Source: Anaerolineales bacterium
GTDB lineage: Bacteria > Chloroflexota > Anaerolineae > Anaerolineales > Anaerolineaceae
NCBI GenBank assembly: GCA_020060485.1
Contig: JAGVAB010000039.1
Span: forward strand, 1 to 12,534
DNA length: 12,534 bases
Reading direction: 5' to 3'
Of this stretch, positions 6,691 through 12,534 are shown in pieces. Below the pieces are notes generated by a model. That model saw only the letters and a program-made list of their open reading frames with translations, was not told the DNA's origin and did no database searches. Positions within the stretch are counted from its first letter, which is position 1, and every line of letters begins with the position of its first letter. The position numbers and the translations under genes are program-made.

Positions 6691-7461
6691 TCAATCGCCT
6701 CGTTTTTCGGTTTGCAGCTTGTAACCCAGCCGATCCACATTGAGGATCAGGTCATTGTCCGGTTCAGCTTCATTGAACTTCTGCCGCAACAAATAGACCA
6801 GGTATTTGGTGCGTTTGCGGGCATTGGCCGAGCTGGTCTCCTTTTCGCCCCATACCTCGCTGGCAATGGTCTCGTAGCTGACGATGGCCGGGGCGTGTTT
6901 GGCCAGCGCCGAAAGCACGGCAAATTCCCGCTGGGTAAGACTGATGGTTTGATCGTTGTAAATCACTTCCTGATTCATCTGATCAATGACCAGACCCACC
7001 TGGGGAAAAATAAAGCGGCTGATCTCTTTTGGTTTTTGCGTGCGGCGCAGCACAGCCCGTACGCGCTCAATCAACTCTTCGCTGTGAAAAGGCTTGGTCA
7101 CGTAATCATCCACCCCGGCCTGCAGGCCGCGCACCACGTCGTGCTTGGTACCCAGGGCCGAGCAGACAATGACCGGCACTTCGCTCATCTGGCGCAAATA
7201 CTCCAGGGTTTCCCAGCCATTCATGTCAGGCATCATGATATCCAGCAGCACCATGTCGGGTTCGTATTTGACGATCTTTTTCAATGCTTCTTCGCCGCTG
7301 GCAGCGCTGACCACATTAAAACCAGCCATGCGAAAGATTTGTTTAAGCAGCAGAACGGTGTCAACTTCATCTTCCACCACCATCACCCGCTGCCGCTCCA
7401 TGGTTTCCATTTGATCCAGGTCAATGCCGATATCTGCCACGGTATCCTCTGATAGGGACAT
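6691..7461 (-). CDS. Response regulator, OmpR/PhoB type (orphan)
   Basis: A 256-aa two-component regulator. The receiver domain (about residues 25-140) has the acidic pair E30/D31, the phosphorylated aspartate D74 in VLLDIMMPD, S101 and K123 in TKPF. The winged-helix domain follows (about 150-250), with SLTQREFAVLSALAKH, the VWGE segment, the KYLVYLLRQKF recognition helix region and VDRLGYKL. The N-terminus has about 22 residues before the receiver, a little longer than usual. The start at 7461 is firm: AGGAGG lies 5 nt upstream of the ATG. No histidine kinase is adjacent, so the partner kinase is elsewhere. The gene has a 200-nt leader with an internal terminator and a palindrome over its promoter, so its expression looks strongly regulated. 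Target genes are unknown. Confidence 0.93.
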   Translation of the reverse strand: MSLSEDTVADIGIDLDQMETMERQRVMVVEDEVDTVLLLKQIFRMAGFNVVSAASGEEALKKIVKYEPDMVLLDIMMPDMNGWETLEYLRQMSEVPVIVCSALGTKHDVVRGLQAGVDDYVTKPFHSEELIERVRAVLRRTQKPKEISRFIFPQVGLVIDQMNQEVIYNDQTISLTQREFAVLSALAKHAPAIVSYETIASEVWGEKETSSANARKRTKYLVYLLRQKFNEAEPDNDLILNVDRLGYKLQTEKRGD

Positions 7462-7661
7462 GTTGTCCTCCTGTTGGTAGCGTCTTGCTGAAAAACAAAA
7501 AACCAGCCCTCAAGGCCGGTTTCGCTACTTGCTCCCCGAACACCCAGCCCCGCAGGGCAAGCGACCAGATAAGGTGGGCGGATCAAAGCATCCTGACATC
7601 CATTCAATTGTTCACCGGCTGTCCTGTTCTGGTGAGCAAACAGGTACAAACACAGTTGTAT
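7462..7661 (-). promoter_or_regulatory. Long structured 5' leader of the response-regulator gene
   Basis: From the predicted start near 7661 to the ATG, the RNA is about 200 nt. It contains a 5' hairpin (CCUGUU/AACAGG, 7623-7628 with 7639-7644), further GC-rich helices, and a strong intrinsic terminator 30 nt before the ribosome site. The leader segment GCCGGU (forward 7614-7619) is complementary to the 5' arm ACCGGC of the terminator, so an antiterminator is possible. I do not recognise it as a known riboswitch class. It could instead be a separate small RNA of about 170 nt. Confidence 0.55.
7491..7522 (-). terminator. Intrinsic terminator inside the leader (attenuator candidate)
   Basis: On the minus strand, AAACCGGCC pairs with GGCTGGTTT (forward 7514-7522 with 7500-7508; 9 bp including one G-U) around a 5-nt loop and is followed by seven T, one G, then five T. 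The plus strand has no T tract after it, so it is oriented toward the response-regulator gene and lies upstream of its start codon. Confidence 0.85.
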
Positions 7662-7674
7662 ATTAGTAATATAC
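7658..7674. promoter_or_regulatory. Palindrome over the response-regulator -10 box
   Basis: GTATATTAGTAATATAC, a perfect 17-bp inverted repeat with one central base. It contains the whole -10 box (7668-7673) and the expected start point, the classic position for a repressor site. The protein that binds it is unknown; OmpR-type regulators usually prefer direct repeats, so autoregulation is not implied. Confidence 0.6.
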
Positions 7675-7696
7675 TGCGATAAAAACGGTTTGTCAA
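7668..7696 (-). promoter_or_regulatory. Promoter of the response-regulator gene
   Basis: On the minus strand, perfect -35 TTGACA (7696-7691), 17-bp spacer, -10 TATATT (7673-7668). The start is expected near 7661, some 200 nt before the ATG. Confidence 0.85.
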
Positions 7697-7776
7697 CAAA
7701 GGGATGGTTTTCCCAATCCAAAATCACCCATAGACCTGTCTTTGCCGGTCACTTCTTGTTTGTGAAATATTTAACA

Positions 7777-7805
7777 ATGACAAACTGCCTGTTCATTGGT
7801 ATAAT
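7777..7805 (+). promoter_or_regulatory. Promoter of the amino-sugar operon
   Basis: ATGACA (7777-7782, 5/6 match), 17-bp spacer, then TGG-TATAAT (7800-7805): an extended, consensus -10. The start near 7812 gives an 84-nt leader. Positions 7792-7812 match the promoter of the LacI-family gene (2524-2544) in 20 of 21 bases, but the operator palindrome is absent here. Confidence 0.85.
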
Positions 7806-7895
7806 CAAGACATCTCTTATGGCGAAAAATTTCTTGTCCATGACGATTCCCTTGACTCCAAAACAACTGCATATCAACATGGGAGAGGTGTATCT

Positions 7896-8387
7896 ATGCC
7901 CGTAGCTGATTCTGTCGTGCTCGCCGAAGGCGTGCGTATTTTTCACCCCGACCTGGTCAACCTGTATGGCTGCACCATCGGCGCGTCGACCAAGATCGGC
8001 GCCTTTGTCGAAGTGCAGAGCGGTGCGGTGATCGGCGCACAGTGCAAGATCTCCTCGCATTCCTTTATCTGCGAGGGCGTGACCATTGAGGACGAGGTTT
8101 TTATCGGCCACGGGGTGATGTTCACCAACGATATCTACCCGCGCTCGACCAATGCCGATGGCAGTCTGCAATCTCCGCAGGACTGGGTAATGGTCGAAAC
8201 CCGGGTCAAGAAGCGGGCTTCGGTCGGCACCAATGCCACCATCATCGCCGGGGTGACCATTGGCCAGAGCGCCCTGGTGGGCGCCGGGGCGGTGGTGACC
8301 AGAGATGTGCCCGATTTTGCCATTGTGGCCGGGGTGCCGGCACGCGTGATCGGCGACGTGCGCTCGCACGACAAAGCCAGCACGTGA
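7896..8387 (+). CDS. Left-handed beta-helix (hexapeptide) N-acetyltransferase, WbpD/WlbB-like
   Basis: A 163-aa protein made almost wholly of hexapeptide repeats (for example IGASTKIGAFVEV and VIGAQC in residues 28-50, then VGTNATIIAGVTIGQSALVGAGAVVTRDV at 110-138), the fold of acyl-CoA-dependent sugar acetyltransferases. The insert GVMFTNDIYPRS (73-84) matches the FTN..PR loop of WbpD/WlbB enzymes, which N-acetylate the 3-amino group of UDP-2-acetamido-3-amino-glucuronate. VAGVPARVIGD closes the domain. The ATG at 7896 has GGGAGAGG 7 nt upstream. First gene of a four-gene operon whose dehydrogenase and aminotransferase would supply its 3-amino-sugar substrate. The exact sugar is inferred. 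Confidence 0.88.
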   Translation: MPVADSVVLAEGVRIFHPDLVNLYGCTIGASTKIGAFVEVQSGAVIGAQCKISSHSFICEGVTIEDEVFIGHGVMFTNDIYPRSTNADGSLQSPQDWVMVETRVKKRASVGTNATIIAGVTIGQSALVGAGAVVTRDVPDFAIVAGVPARVIGDVRSHDKAST

Positions 8388-8758
8388 TGACCCGCGGCTG
8401 GTGGATTGTTTTATTAACGGCCGGGCTGCAATCGGCAGCCAACCTGCTGCTGCGCCGGGGCATTTTGCTGGCCGGGGGATTTCCCGACCGGCTGGCAGAC
8501 CTGTGGAGCGGGCTGCTGCGTCTGGCGGCACAACCGTTGTTTGACATCGGTTTCATCCTGTACGGGCTTTCGGCTCTGGTCTGGTTCCGGGCGATTGCCA
8601 CGCTGCAACTCAGCACGGCCTACCCGCTGCTGGTGGCCATGTCGTTCATTCTGGTGACCGCCGGGGCGGTTTTATTGTTTCAGGAGCCGTTCACCTGGCG
8701 CAAGGCATTGGGGGCTGTCATCATTGTGTCAGGCATCTTTTTGATGGGGAAGGAATAA
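8387..8758 (+). CDS. Small four-helix SMR/EamA-like membrane protein (putative lipid-sugar flippase component)
   Basis: A 123-aa protein with four predicted transmembrane helices, including a C-terminal SMR-type block (AYPLLVAMSFILVTAGAVLLFQE, KALGAVIIVSGIFLMG). The proton-coupling glutamate of EmrE helix 1 appears to be glutamine (Q15) in this alignment by eye, which argues against drug/proton exchange and favours an ArnE/ArnF-like role in moving lipid-linked sugars. The start ATG overlaps the TGA of the acetyltransferase gene by one base with no ribosome site of its own, so it is probably translated by coupling. A GTG at 8384 is the alternative start. Its place inside a sugar-nucleotide operon supports a role in glycan export. 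Function is inferred. Confidence 0.75.
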   Translation: MTRGWWIVLLTAGLQSAANLLLRRGILLAGGFPDRLADLWSGLLRLAAQPLFDIGFILYGLSALVWFRAIATLQLSTAYPLLVAMSFILVTAGAVLLFQEPFTWRKALGAVIIVSGIFLMGKE

Positions 8759-8768
8759 GGAGAACACT

Positions 8769-9785
8769 ATGCTTAAGCTAGGTATCATCGGGTACGGATA
8801 TTGGGGGCCGAACATGGTGCGCAATTTCATGGAAACTGAAGGCGCCACCGTCAAGGCAGTCAGCGACATGCGCCCGGAACGATTGAAGCTGGTACAGTCG
8901 CGCTACCCCGCCATCCAGACCATGACTGAACCGGACGCGATCTTTGCCGACCCGGAGATCGACGCCGTGGTGGTGGTCACACCGGTTTCCACCCATTTCG
9001 ATCTGGCCATGCGCGCCCTGCAGGCTGGCAAACACGTCCTGCTCGAAAAGCCCTTTACCGAGACCTCGGCCCAGGGCCAGCAACTGCTGGACGAGGCCAA
9101 AAAGCGCGGCCTGGTGATCATGGTCGATCACACTTTCATCTATACCGGCGCGGTACGCAAGATCAAAGAGATGGTGGAAAGCGGCGAGCTGGGCGATATC
9201 TATTACTACGACTCGGTGCGTGTCAACCTGGGTCTCTTCCAGCATGACGTCAACGTTATCTGGGACCTGGCCGTGCATGATCTGTCGATCCTCGAATATA
9301 TTTTTCCTGATAAGCCGGTTTCGGTCTCGGCCACCGGCATGGCACACGTGCCCGGCAGCCCGGAAGATGTGGCCTATCTGACCCTGTTCTACGATGCCCG
9401 GTTGATCTCGCATATCCATGTTAACTGGCTTTCGCCGGTCAAGGTGCGCCGCACCCTGGTGGGTGGCAGCCAGAAGATGGTCGTGTTTGATGACCTGGAA
9501 CCCAGCGAAAAGATCAAGATCTACGACAAGGGCATCAACCTCAGCCGCACACCGGAAGGCATCGACCAGGTGTACAAGCTGCTGATCGATTATCGCTCCG
9601 GTGACATGTGGGCGCCGCGCATCGAAGGCGGCGAAGCCTTGCGGGTGGAAGCCCGTCATTTCGTTGACTGCATCGTGAACGGCACCCAACCCATCGCCAG
9701 CGGCGAGTCCGGCTTGCGCGTGGTGCGCATTCTGGAGGCTGCTTCCGAATCGATGAAGAAGCAGGGCCAGCCGGTTCGGCTGTAA
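8769..9785 (+). CDS. NAD-dependent sugar dehydrogenase, Gfo/Idh/MocA family (WbpB/WlbA-like)
   Basis: A 338-aa oxidoreductase. An N-terminal Rossmann fold opens with GIIGYGYWGPN (GxGxxG glycines 8, 10, 13), followed by VVVVTPVSTHFDLAMRAL and the family's EKP motif (E93-K94-P95) with the catalytic lysine. The second domain holds VIWDLAVHDLSIL, with D166 and H170 in the usual active-site place. Family members in such clusters oxidise the 3-OH of a UDP-sugar acid to the 3-keto form, which the neighbouring aminotransferase then aminates. Start ATG 8769 has AAGGAG 6 nt upstream, overlapping the previous stop codon region by spacing of 10 nt. Part of the operon begun at 7896. Substrate specificity is inferred from context. 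Confidence 0.88.
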   Translation: MLKLGIIGYGYWGPNMVRNFMETEGATVKAVSDMRPERLKLVQSRYPAIQTMTEPDAIFADPEIDAVVVVTPVSTHFDLAMRALQAGKHVLLEKPFTETSAQGQQLLDEAKKRGLVIMVDHTFIYTGAVRKIKEMVESGELGDIYYYDSVRVNLGLFQHDVNVIWDLAVHDLSILEYIFPDKPVSVSATGMAHVPGSPEDVAYLTLFYDARLISHIHVNWLSPVKVRRTLVGGSQKMVVFDDLEPSEKIKIYDKGINLSRTPEGIDQVYKLLIDYRSGDMWAPRIEGGEALRVEARHFVDCIVNGTQPIASGESGLRVVRILEAASESMKKQGQPVRL

Positions 9786-9810
9786 AACATTTTCAATCGA
9801 TGGCAAGCAT

Positions 9811-9883
9811 CCAATCGCACACCGAGCTTGTCGAGGTGTCGATTGGTTAACCGAGATTGCCTGACCCCTGTGGGGCCCGCAAT
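9811..9883. repeat. Two adjacent REP-like palindromes
   Basis: First hairpin: CCAATCG and ACACC (9811-9823) pair with GGTGT and CGATTGG (9835-9846), with one bulged base and GAGCTTGTCGA in the loop. Second: ATTGC (9856-9860) with GCAAT (9879-9883) enclosing CCCC/GGGG (9865-9868, 9872-9875). Both resemble short dispersed palindromes I have seen in many bacterial genomes. They fill the 124-bp gap inside the operon and could affect mRNA stability. Confidence 0.6.
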
Positions 9884-9909
9884 GACATGATTACTGGAGG
9901 CAAACCCTC

Positions 9910-11001
9910 ATGGTTCGTTTTGTTGATCTGAAAGCCCAGTATCACAGCATCAAGGAAGAGATTGACCGCGCCGTACTGGGCGTGCTGGAAAGCACGCAGT
10001 TCGTACTGGGCAAGGAAGTGGCCGCATTTGAAGAAGAGTTCGCCGCCCACTGCCAGGCCGCGCACGGCGTGGCAGTCAATTCTGGCACCAGCGCCCTGCA
10101 TCTGGCCTTTCTGGCAGCGGGCATCGGCCCCGGCGATGAAGTCATCACCGTGCCCAACACTTTCATCGCTACCGTGGCCGCCATTTGCTATACCGGCGCC
10201 ACGCCGGTCTTTGTGGAAATGGAAGAGCGTTCTTTCACCATGCATCCGGCGAAAATTGAAGCGGCCATCACCGGGCGTACCAAAGCCATCGTGCCGGTGC
10301 ATCTCTACGGGCAAATGGCAGACATGGACCCCATCATGACCATCGCCCGCAAGCACAACCTGCTGGTGATCGAAGATGCGGCCCAGGCGCACGGCGCCGA
10401 GTACAAGGGCCGCCGGGCGGGCAGCATCGGCGACATGGGCTGCTTCAGCTTCTACCCCGGCAAGAATCTGGGCGCTTACGGTGAGGGCGGTCTGGTGACC
10501 ACCAATAACCTGGAATATGCCAAGACCGTGCGCCTGCTGCGCGACTGGGGCGCCGAGACCAAGTATTATCATGACCTGAAAGGCTACAACTATCGCATGG
10601 AAGGCATGCAGGGCGCCATCCTGCGGGTCAAGCTGCGCTACCTGGAGCAGTGGACAGAAGCCCGCCGGGCACATGCCGCGCTGTATCGCAGTCTGCTGGA
10701 AGGCGCTGCGGTGCAAACACCGCAGGAAATGGACTACGCCCGGCATGTGTATCATGTGTTCTGCATCCGCACCTCACAGCGGGACGCCCTGCAAAAAGCA
10801 CTCAACGCGCAGGATATTCAGAGCGGTATTCATTACCCCATCCCGGTGCACCTGCAAAAGGCACACGCCGATTTGGGTTACAAGCAGGGTGACTTCCCGC
10901 TCACCGAGCAGGTGGCGGGCGAGATCCTCTCACTGCCGATGTATGCTGAATTGATGGAGGCCGAGATCGAGGAAGTGGCAGAAGCGATTCGGGCATTTTG
11001 A
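9910..11001 (+). CDS. PLP-dependent sugar aminotransferase, DegT/DnrJ/EryC1/StrS family (WbpE/WlbC-like)
   Basis: A 363-aa enzyme of the family that aminates keto-sugar nucleotides using glutamate. Visible features: [15 protein letters not shown] (31-45), the phosphate-binding [10 protein letters not shown] (57-66), [19 protein letters not shown] (129-135), [10 protein letters not shown] with D156 for the PLP ring nitrogen, and FYPGKN with the Schiff-base lysine K185, followed by GEGGLVTT. Full length for the family. GGAGG at 9896-9900 lies 9 nt before the ATG. Together with the dehydrogenase and acetyltransferase it completes a 3-keto, 3-amino, 3-acetamido route, most like the WbpB-WbpE-WbpD pathway to UDP-GlcNAc(3NAc)A. 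The UDP-GlcNAc 6-dehydrogenase that would feed it is not in the window. Confidence 0.92.
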   Translation: MVRFVDLKAQYHSIKEEIDRAVLGVLESTQFVLGKEVAAFEEEFAAHCQAAHGVAVNSGTSALHLAFLAAGIGPGDEVITVPNTFIATVAAICYTGATPVFVEMEERSFTMHPAKIEAAITGRTKAIVPVHLYGQMADMDPIMTIARKHNLLVIEDAAQAHGAEYKGRRAGSIGDMGCFSFYPGKNLGAYGEGGLVTTNNLEYAKTVRLLRDWGAETKYYHDLKGYNYRMEGMQGAILRVKLRYLEQWTEARRAHAALYRSLLEGAAVQTPQEMDYARHVYHVFCIRTSQRDALQKALNAQDIQSGIHYPIPVHLQKAHADLGYKQGDFPLTEQVAGEILSLPMYAELMEAEIEEVAEAIRAF

Positions 11002-11020
11002 GGTTCTTTGTTTAAAGCAA

Positions 11021-11064
11021 AAACAATCCGCGGGCTCGCTGCAAGCACCCGCGGATTGTTTTTT
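11021..11064 (+). terminator. Strong intrinsic terminator of the amino-sugar operon
   Basis: A perfect 14-bp stem: AAACAATCCGCGGG (11021-11034) with CCCGCGGATTGTTT (11048-11061), a 13-nt loop and a run of six T ending at 11064. It starts 20 nt after the aminotransferase stop codon. The A-rich side could also stop transcription from the minus-strand gene at 11169. Confidence 0.93.
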
Positions 11065-11168
11065 GGGGCGGACATTTCAAGCAGGTGCATGAGCCGCAAC
11101 CTTTGTAGTAGGCGGGGGGGTGTCCCGGTGGGGATCGGCGTGGGTGTGGCCGTGCTGTCCGTGTCCCC

Positions 11169-12383
11169 TTATCCATCGATCCAAATATCCTTCGGCGTTC
11201 GAATGCAAGCTTCATTGGATTCTTCTTTATAGTACGTGTAGAATTCATGCTTGCTCAAACCGGTTGCCTCTTCAACCGGGCGCACGATGTCTCCTTCAAT
11301 CAAATTCGGGAGATAGAATCCAAAAACATCTCCATAAAGTTCATCTTGTGTCAATTCTTTGTTCGGCGTGTAGAGATGAAGTTTTGGCGCTTGCCCCAAA
11401 CATCCAATATTGTCCTCTCCTTCATATTTTGCCGTAAACTCTCCAGTCCCATAATAAACGACAAAGCCTTTCGCTTTATAAATGAGTGCCAACCGAAAAC
11501 TCGGGTACGATACTGGCTCACTTTTATACGAATGGAGCAATATTTCATCCGGTTCCCCATATGTTGTCAATACTTGCGAAAGCCCATACCCTGGCCAATC
11601 AAATCCATATACTTTAATTTCTTGGACAATTTCATACTCGTGATATATGTCCACTTCTAACTGCTTTATCGACGAAATATTGAGGGGAGCAATGAATAAC
11701 GAATAGACCCAACCATTTTTTGAAACACACCTTTTCGGATCCATCTGATTGAGAATGTTCAAAGCATCAATCACTTTTGTCTTTCCTGGCATAATGCCCC
11801 ACCAGCAAGGGAGTTGACAACCTCCATTGGTTGTGAACATCTCGGTAATATATAATGCGTTTTCCTGTTTTTCTTTCTCATATTCATATTGAGGAGGAGA
11901 AATGAACCATTCCTTGATGTCATAAAAACGCTCAAATTGTTGTGTCAATATATCATTTTGCACATCATAGGTGAAATAATGGGCATAAGAGAACATGCCG
12001 ATAAGGGATGAGTTTATGGGTCTGATGGTCTGGATATCTGAATCAGGCGTCTCAGATGCACGTAGTTCTTGCAACACAGTGTCATTGTTTGTGTTGACCC
12101 ATAGTACTGCGATCTCATCTGGTTCGCCGTCAGCATCAAGTAAATGAGCTTGAATAAGCAGCACATCATTGTCCACCCACCACGCATCGAGGATGTTATG
12201 AAAGGACAACGGTAAAAGCCTGGCTGTGTTTTCTTCTTCCTCGACGCCAATGATTTCCATTTGCATGATTTCATTTGCAGCGTCATAAACTGGATAAGCG
12301 AGTTTTTTGCTGTCCGGTGACCAGTAGAGGGGGCGCGTTGGTTTGTCGCTTTTGATATTGGATGAAAGCAGGGTTTTCTCCAT
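11169..12383 (-). CDS. Propeller-like plus 'LPCWWG' domain protein, probably 5'-truncated
   Basis: A 404-aa protein of unknown function. The N-terminus looks like a TolB/PD40-type propeller blade (LYWSPDSKKLAYPV, residues 19-32). The centre has GGCQLPCWWGIMPGKTKVIDAL (187-208, key residues C189, C193, WW), a motif I associate with uncharacterised secreted or lipoproteins of Anaerolineae, followed by a region with LTTYGEPDEILL, C328, EEATGLSKHEFY and C393. There is no signal peptide and no ribosome site at the ATG at 12383. The frame stays open upstream through NQIFILNTST, which reads as more of the same propeller blade, until a TAA at 12441-12443. The real 5' end therefore seems lost, next to a transposase-like fragment. 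Base composition is visibly AT-richer than in the rest of the window, which suggests separate origin. Confidence 0.65.
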   Translation of the reverse strand: MEKTLLSSNIKSDKPTRPLYWSPDSKKLAYPVYDAANEIMQMEIIGVEEEENTARLLPLSFHNILDAWWVDNDVLLIQAHLLDADGEPDEIAVLWVNTNNDTVLQELRASETPDSDIQTIRPINSSLIGMFSYAHYFTYDVQNDILTQQFERFYDIKEWFISPPQYEYEKEKQENALYITEMFTTNGGCQLPCWWGIMPGKTKVIDALNILNQMDPKRCVSKNGWVYSLFIAPLNISSIKQLEVDIYHEYEIVQEIKVYGFDWPGYGLSQVLTTYGEPDEILLHSYKSEPVSYPSFRLALIYKAKGFVVYYGTGEFTAKYEGEDNIGCLGQAPKLHLYTPNKELTQDELYGDVFGFYLPNLIEGDIVRPVEEATGLSKHEFYTYYKEESNEACIRTPKDIWIDG

Positions 12384-12445
12384 TGTGGATGTGTTGAGTA
12401 TGAAAATCTGGTTGACATTATTCTCGTTACTATTTGGGTCTTATG

Positions 12446-12534
12446 CTAGTTAGGAAAAGCCAGAGCTTTGATCTGAAGGAAATTTGGCTTACCCAACAAG
12501 CGATTGATGTAAATGCACAACGTATGAGCCGTCA
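12446..12534 (-). CDS. C-terminal end of an IS982-like transposase (runs off the window)
   Basis: On the minus strand an open frame enters from the window edge and ends with TAG at 12446-12448. The last residues read TAHTLCIYINRLLGKPN, then FLQIKALAFPN. This resembles the C-terminus of IS982-family transposases (a helix with HTLC..IN.LLG and a final IK.LAFPN). Only 28 residues are visible, so the family is tentative. An insertion end somewhere in 12410-12446 would explain the lost 5' end of the neighbouring gene. Confidence 0.45.
   Translation of the reverse strand, partial: TAHTLCIYINRLLGKPNFLQIKALAFPN

Noticed and set aside
6685..7452. 255-aa plus-strand frame through the response regulator gene
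   Set aside because: The His/Gln-rich translation lacks domains, while the opposite strand encodes a complete two-domain regulator with a firm ribosome site.
7462..7661. Known riboswitch or 6S/SRP RNA in the leader
   Set aside because: I looked for cobalamin, c-di-GMP, THF, SAM, fluoride, SRP and 6S hallmarks by eye and found none. It is left as an unclassified leader.
8778..9806. 342-aa frame opposite the dehydrogenase gene
   Set aside because: It is antisense to a clear Gfo/Idh/MocA gene, rich in His/Gly/Asp with no recognisable domain.
9847..10755. 302-aa frame opposite the aminotransferase gene
   Set aside because: Shadow of a well-supported PLP enzyme gene; no motif of its own.
12443..12534. 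Plus-strand frame starting with ATG at the right edge (MLVRKSQSFDLKEIW...)
   Set aside because: No ribosome site, and the minus-strand reading of the same DNA resembles a transposase C-terminus. The plus-strand frame is probably its shadow.

Overview
The window looks like a chromosomal piece of a Chloroflexota bacterium, most likely class Anaerolineae. This is an inference from gene content: a bacterial MtaB-type methanol:corrinoid methyltransferase, a CPBP membrane protein of a type common there, a propeller/'LPCWWG' protein of the kind abundant in that class, clear Shine-Dalgarno sites, and -35/-10 promoters with 17-bp spacers. No rRNA, tRNA or CRISPR array was seen.

Left part (1-3631): a single short chromate-transporter half (chrA) converges on a methanol methyltransferase gene (mtaB, minus strand). 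mtaB is divergent from a LacI-family regulator. Two copies of the palindrome GACAACGTTGTC lie in the shared promoter region. One contains the mtaB -35 box and the other sits at the predicted start point of the regulator mRNA, so the sequence predicts an autoregulated, LacI-controlled methyltransferase. No corrinoid protein (MtaC) or MtaA partner is in the window.

Middle part (3630-7461): a complete ABC exporter half-transporter (minus), a 155-bp MITE-like insertion with 15-bp terminal inverted repeats and 10-bp target duplications, a CPBP/Rce1-type membrane protein (plus), and an orphan OmpR-type response regulator (minus). The regulator gene has a consensus promoter about 200 nt upstream, a palindrome over its -10 box, and a strong intrinsic terminator inside the leader. 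This suggests transcription attenuation, or a small RNA ending there.

Right part (7777-11064): a four-gene plus-strand operon for an N-acetylated amino sugar nucleotide (hexapeptide acetyltransferase, SMR-like membrane protein, Gfo/Idh/MocA dehydrogenase, DegT-type PLP aminotransferase), with a strong promoter and a 14-bp-stem terminator. The enzyme trio matches the WbpB/WbpE/WbpD logic of UDP-GlcNAc(3NAc)A synthesis. Two REP-like hairpins lie between its last two genes.

Far right (11062-12534): base composition becomes visibly AT-richer. A propeller/'LPCWWG' gene (minus) has apparently lost its 5' end next to what looks like the 3' end of an IS982-like transposase that runs off the window. 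The strongest candidates for something undescribed are the LacI-MtaB module, the leader of the response regulator and the MITE.
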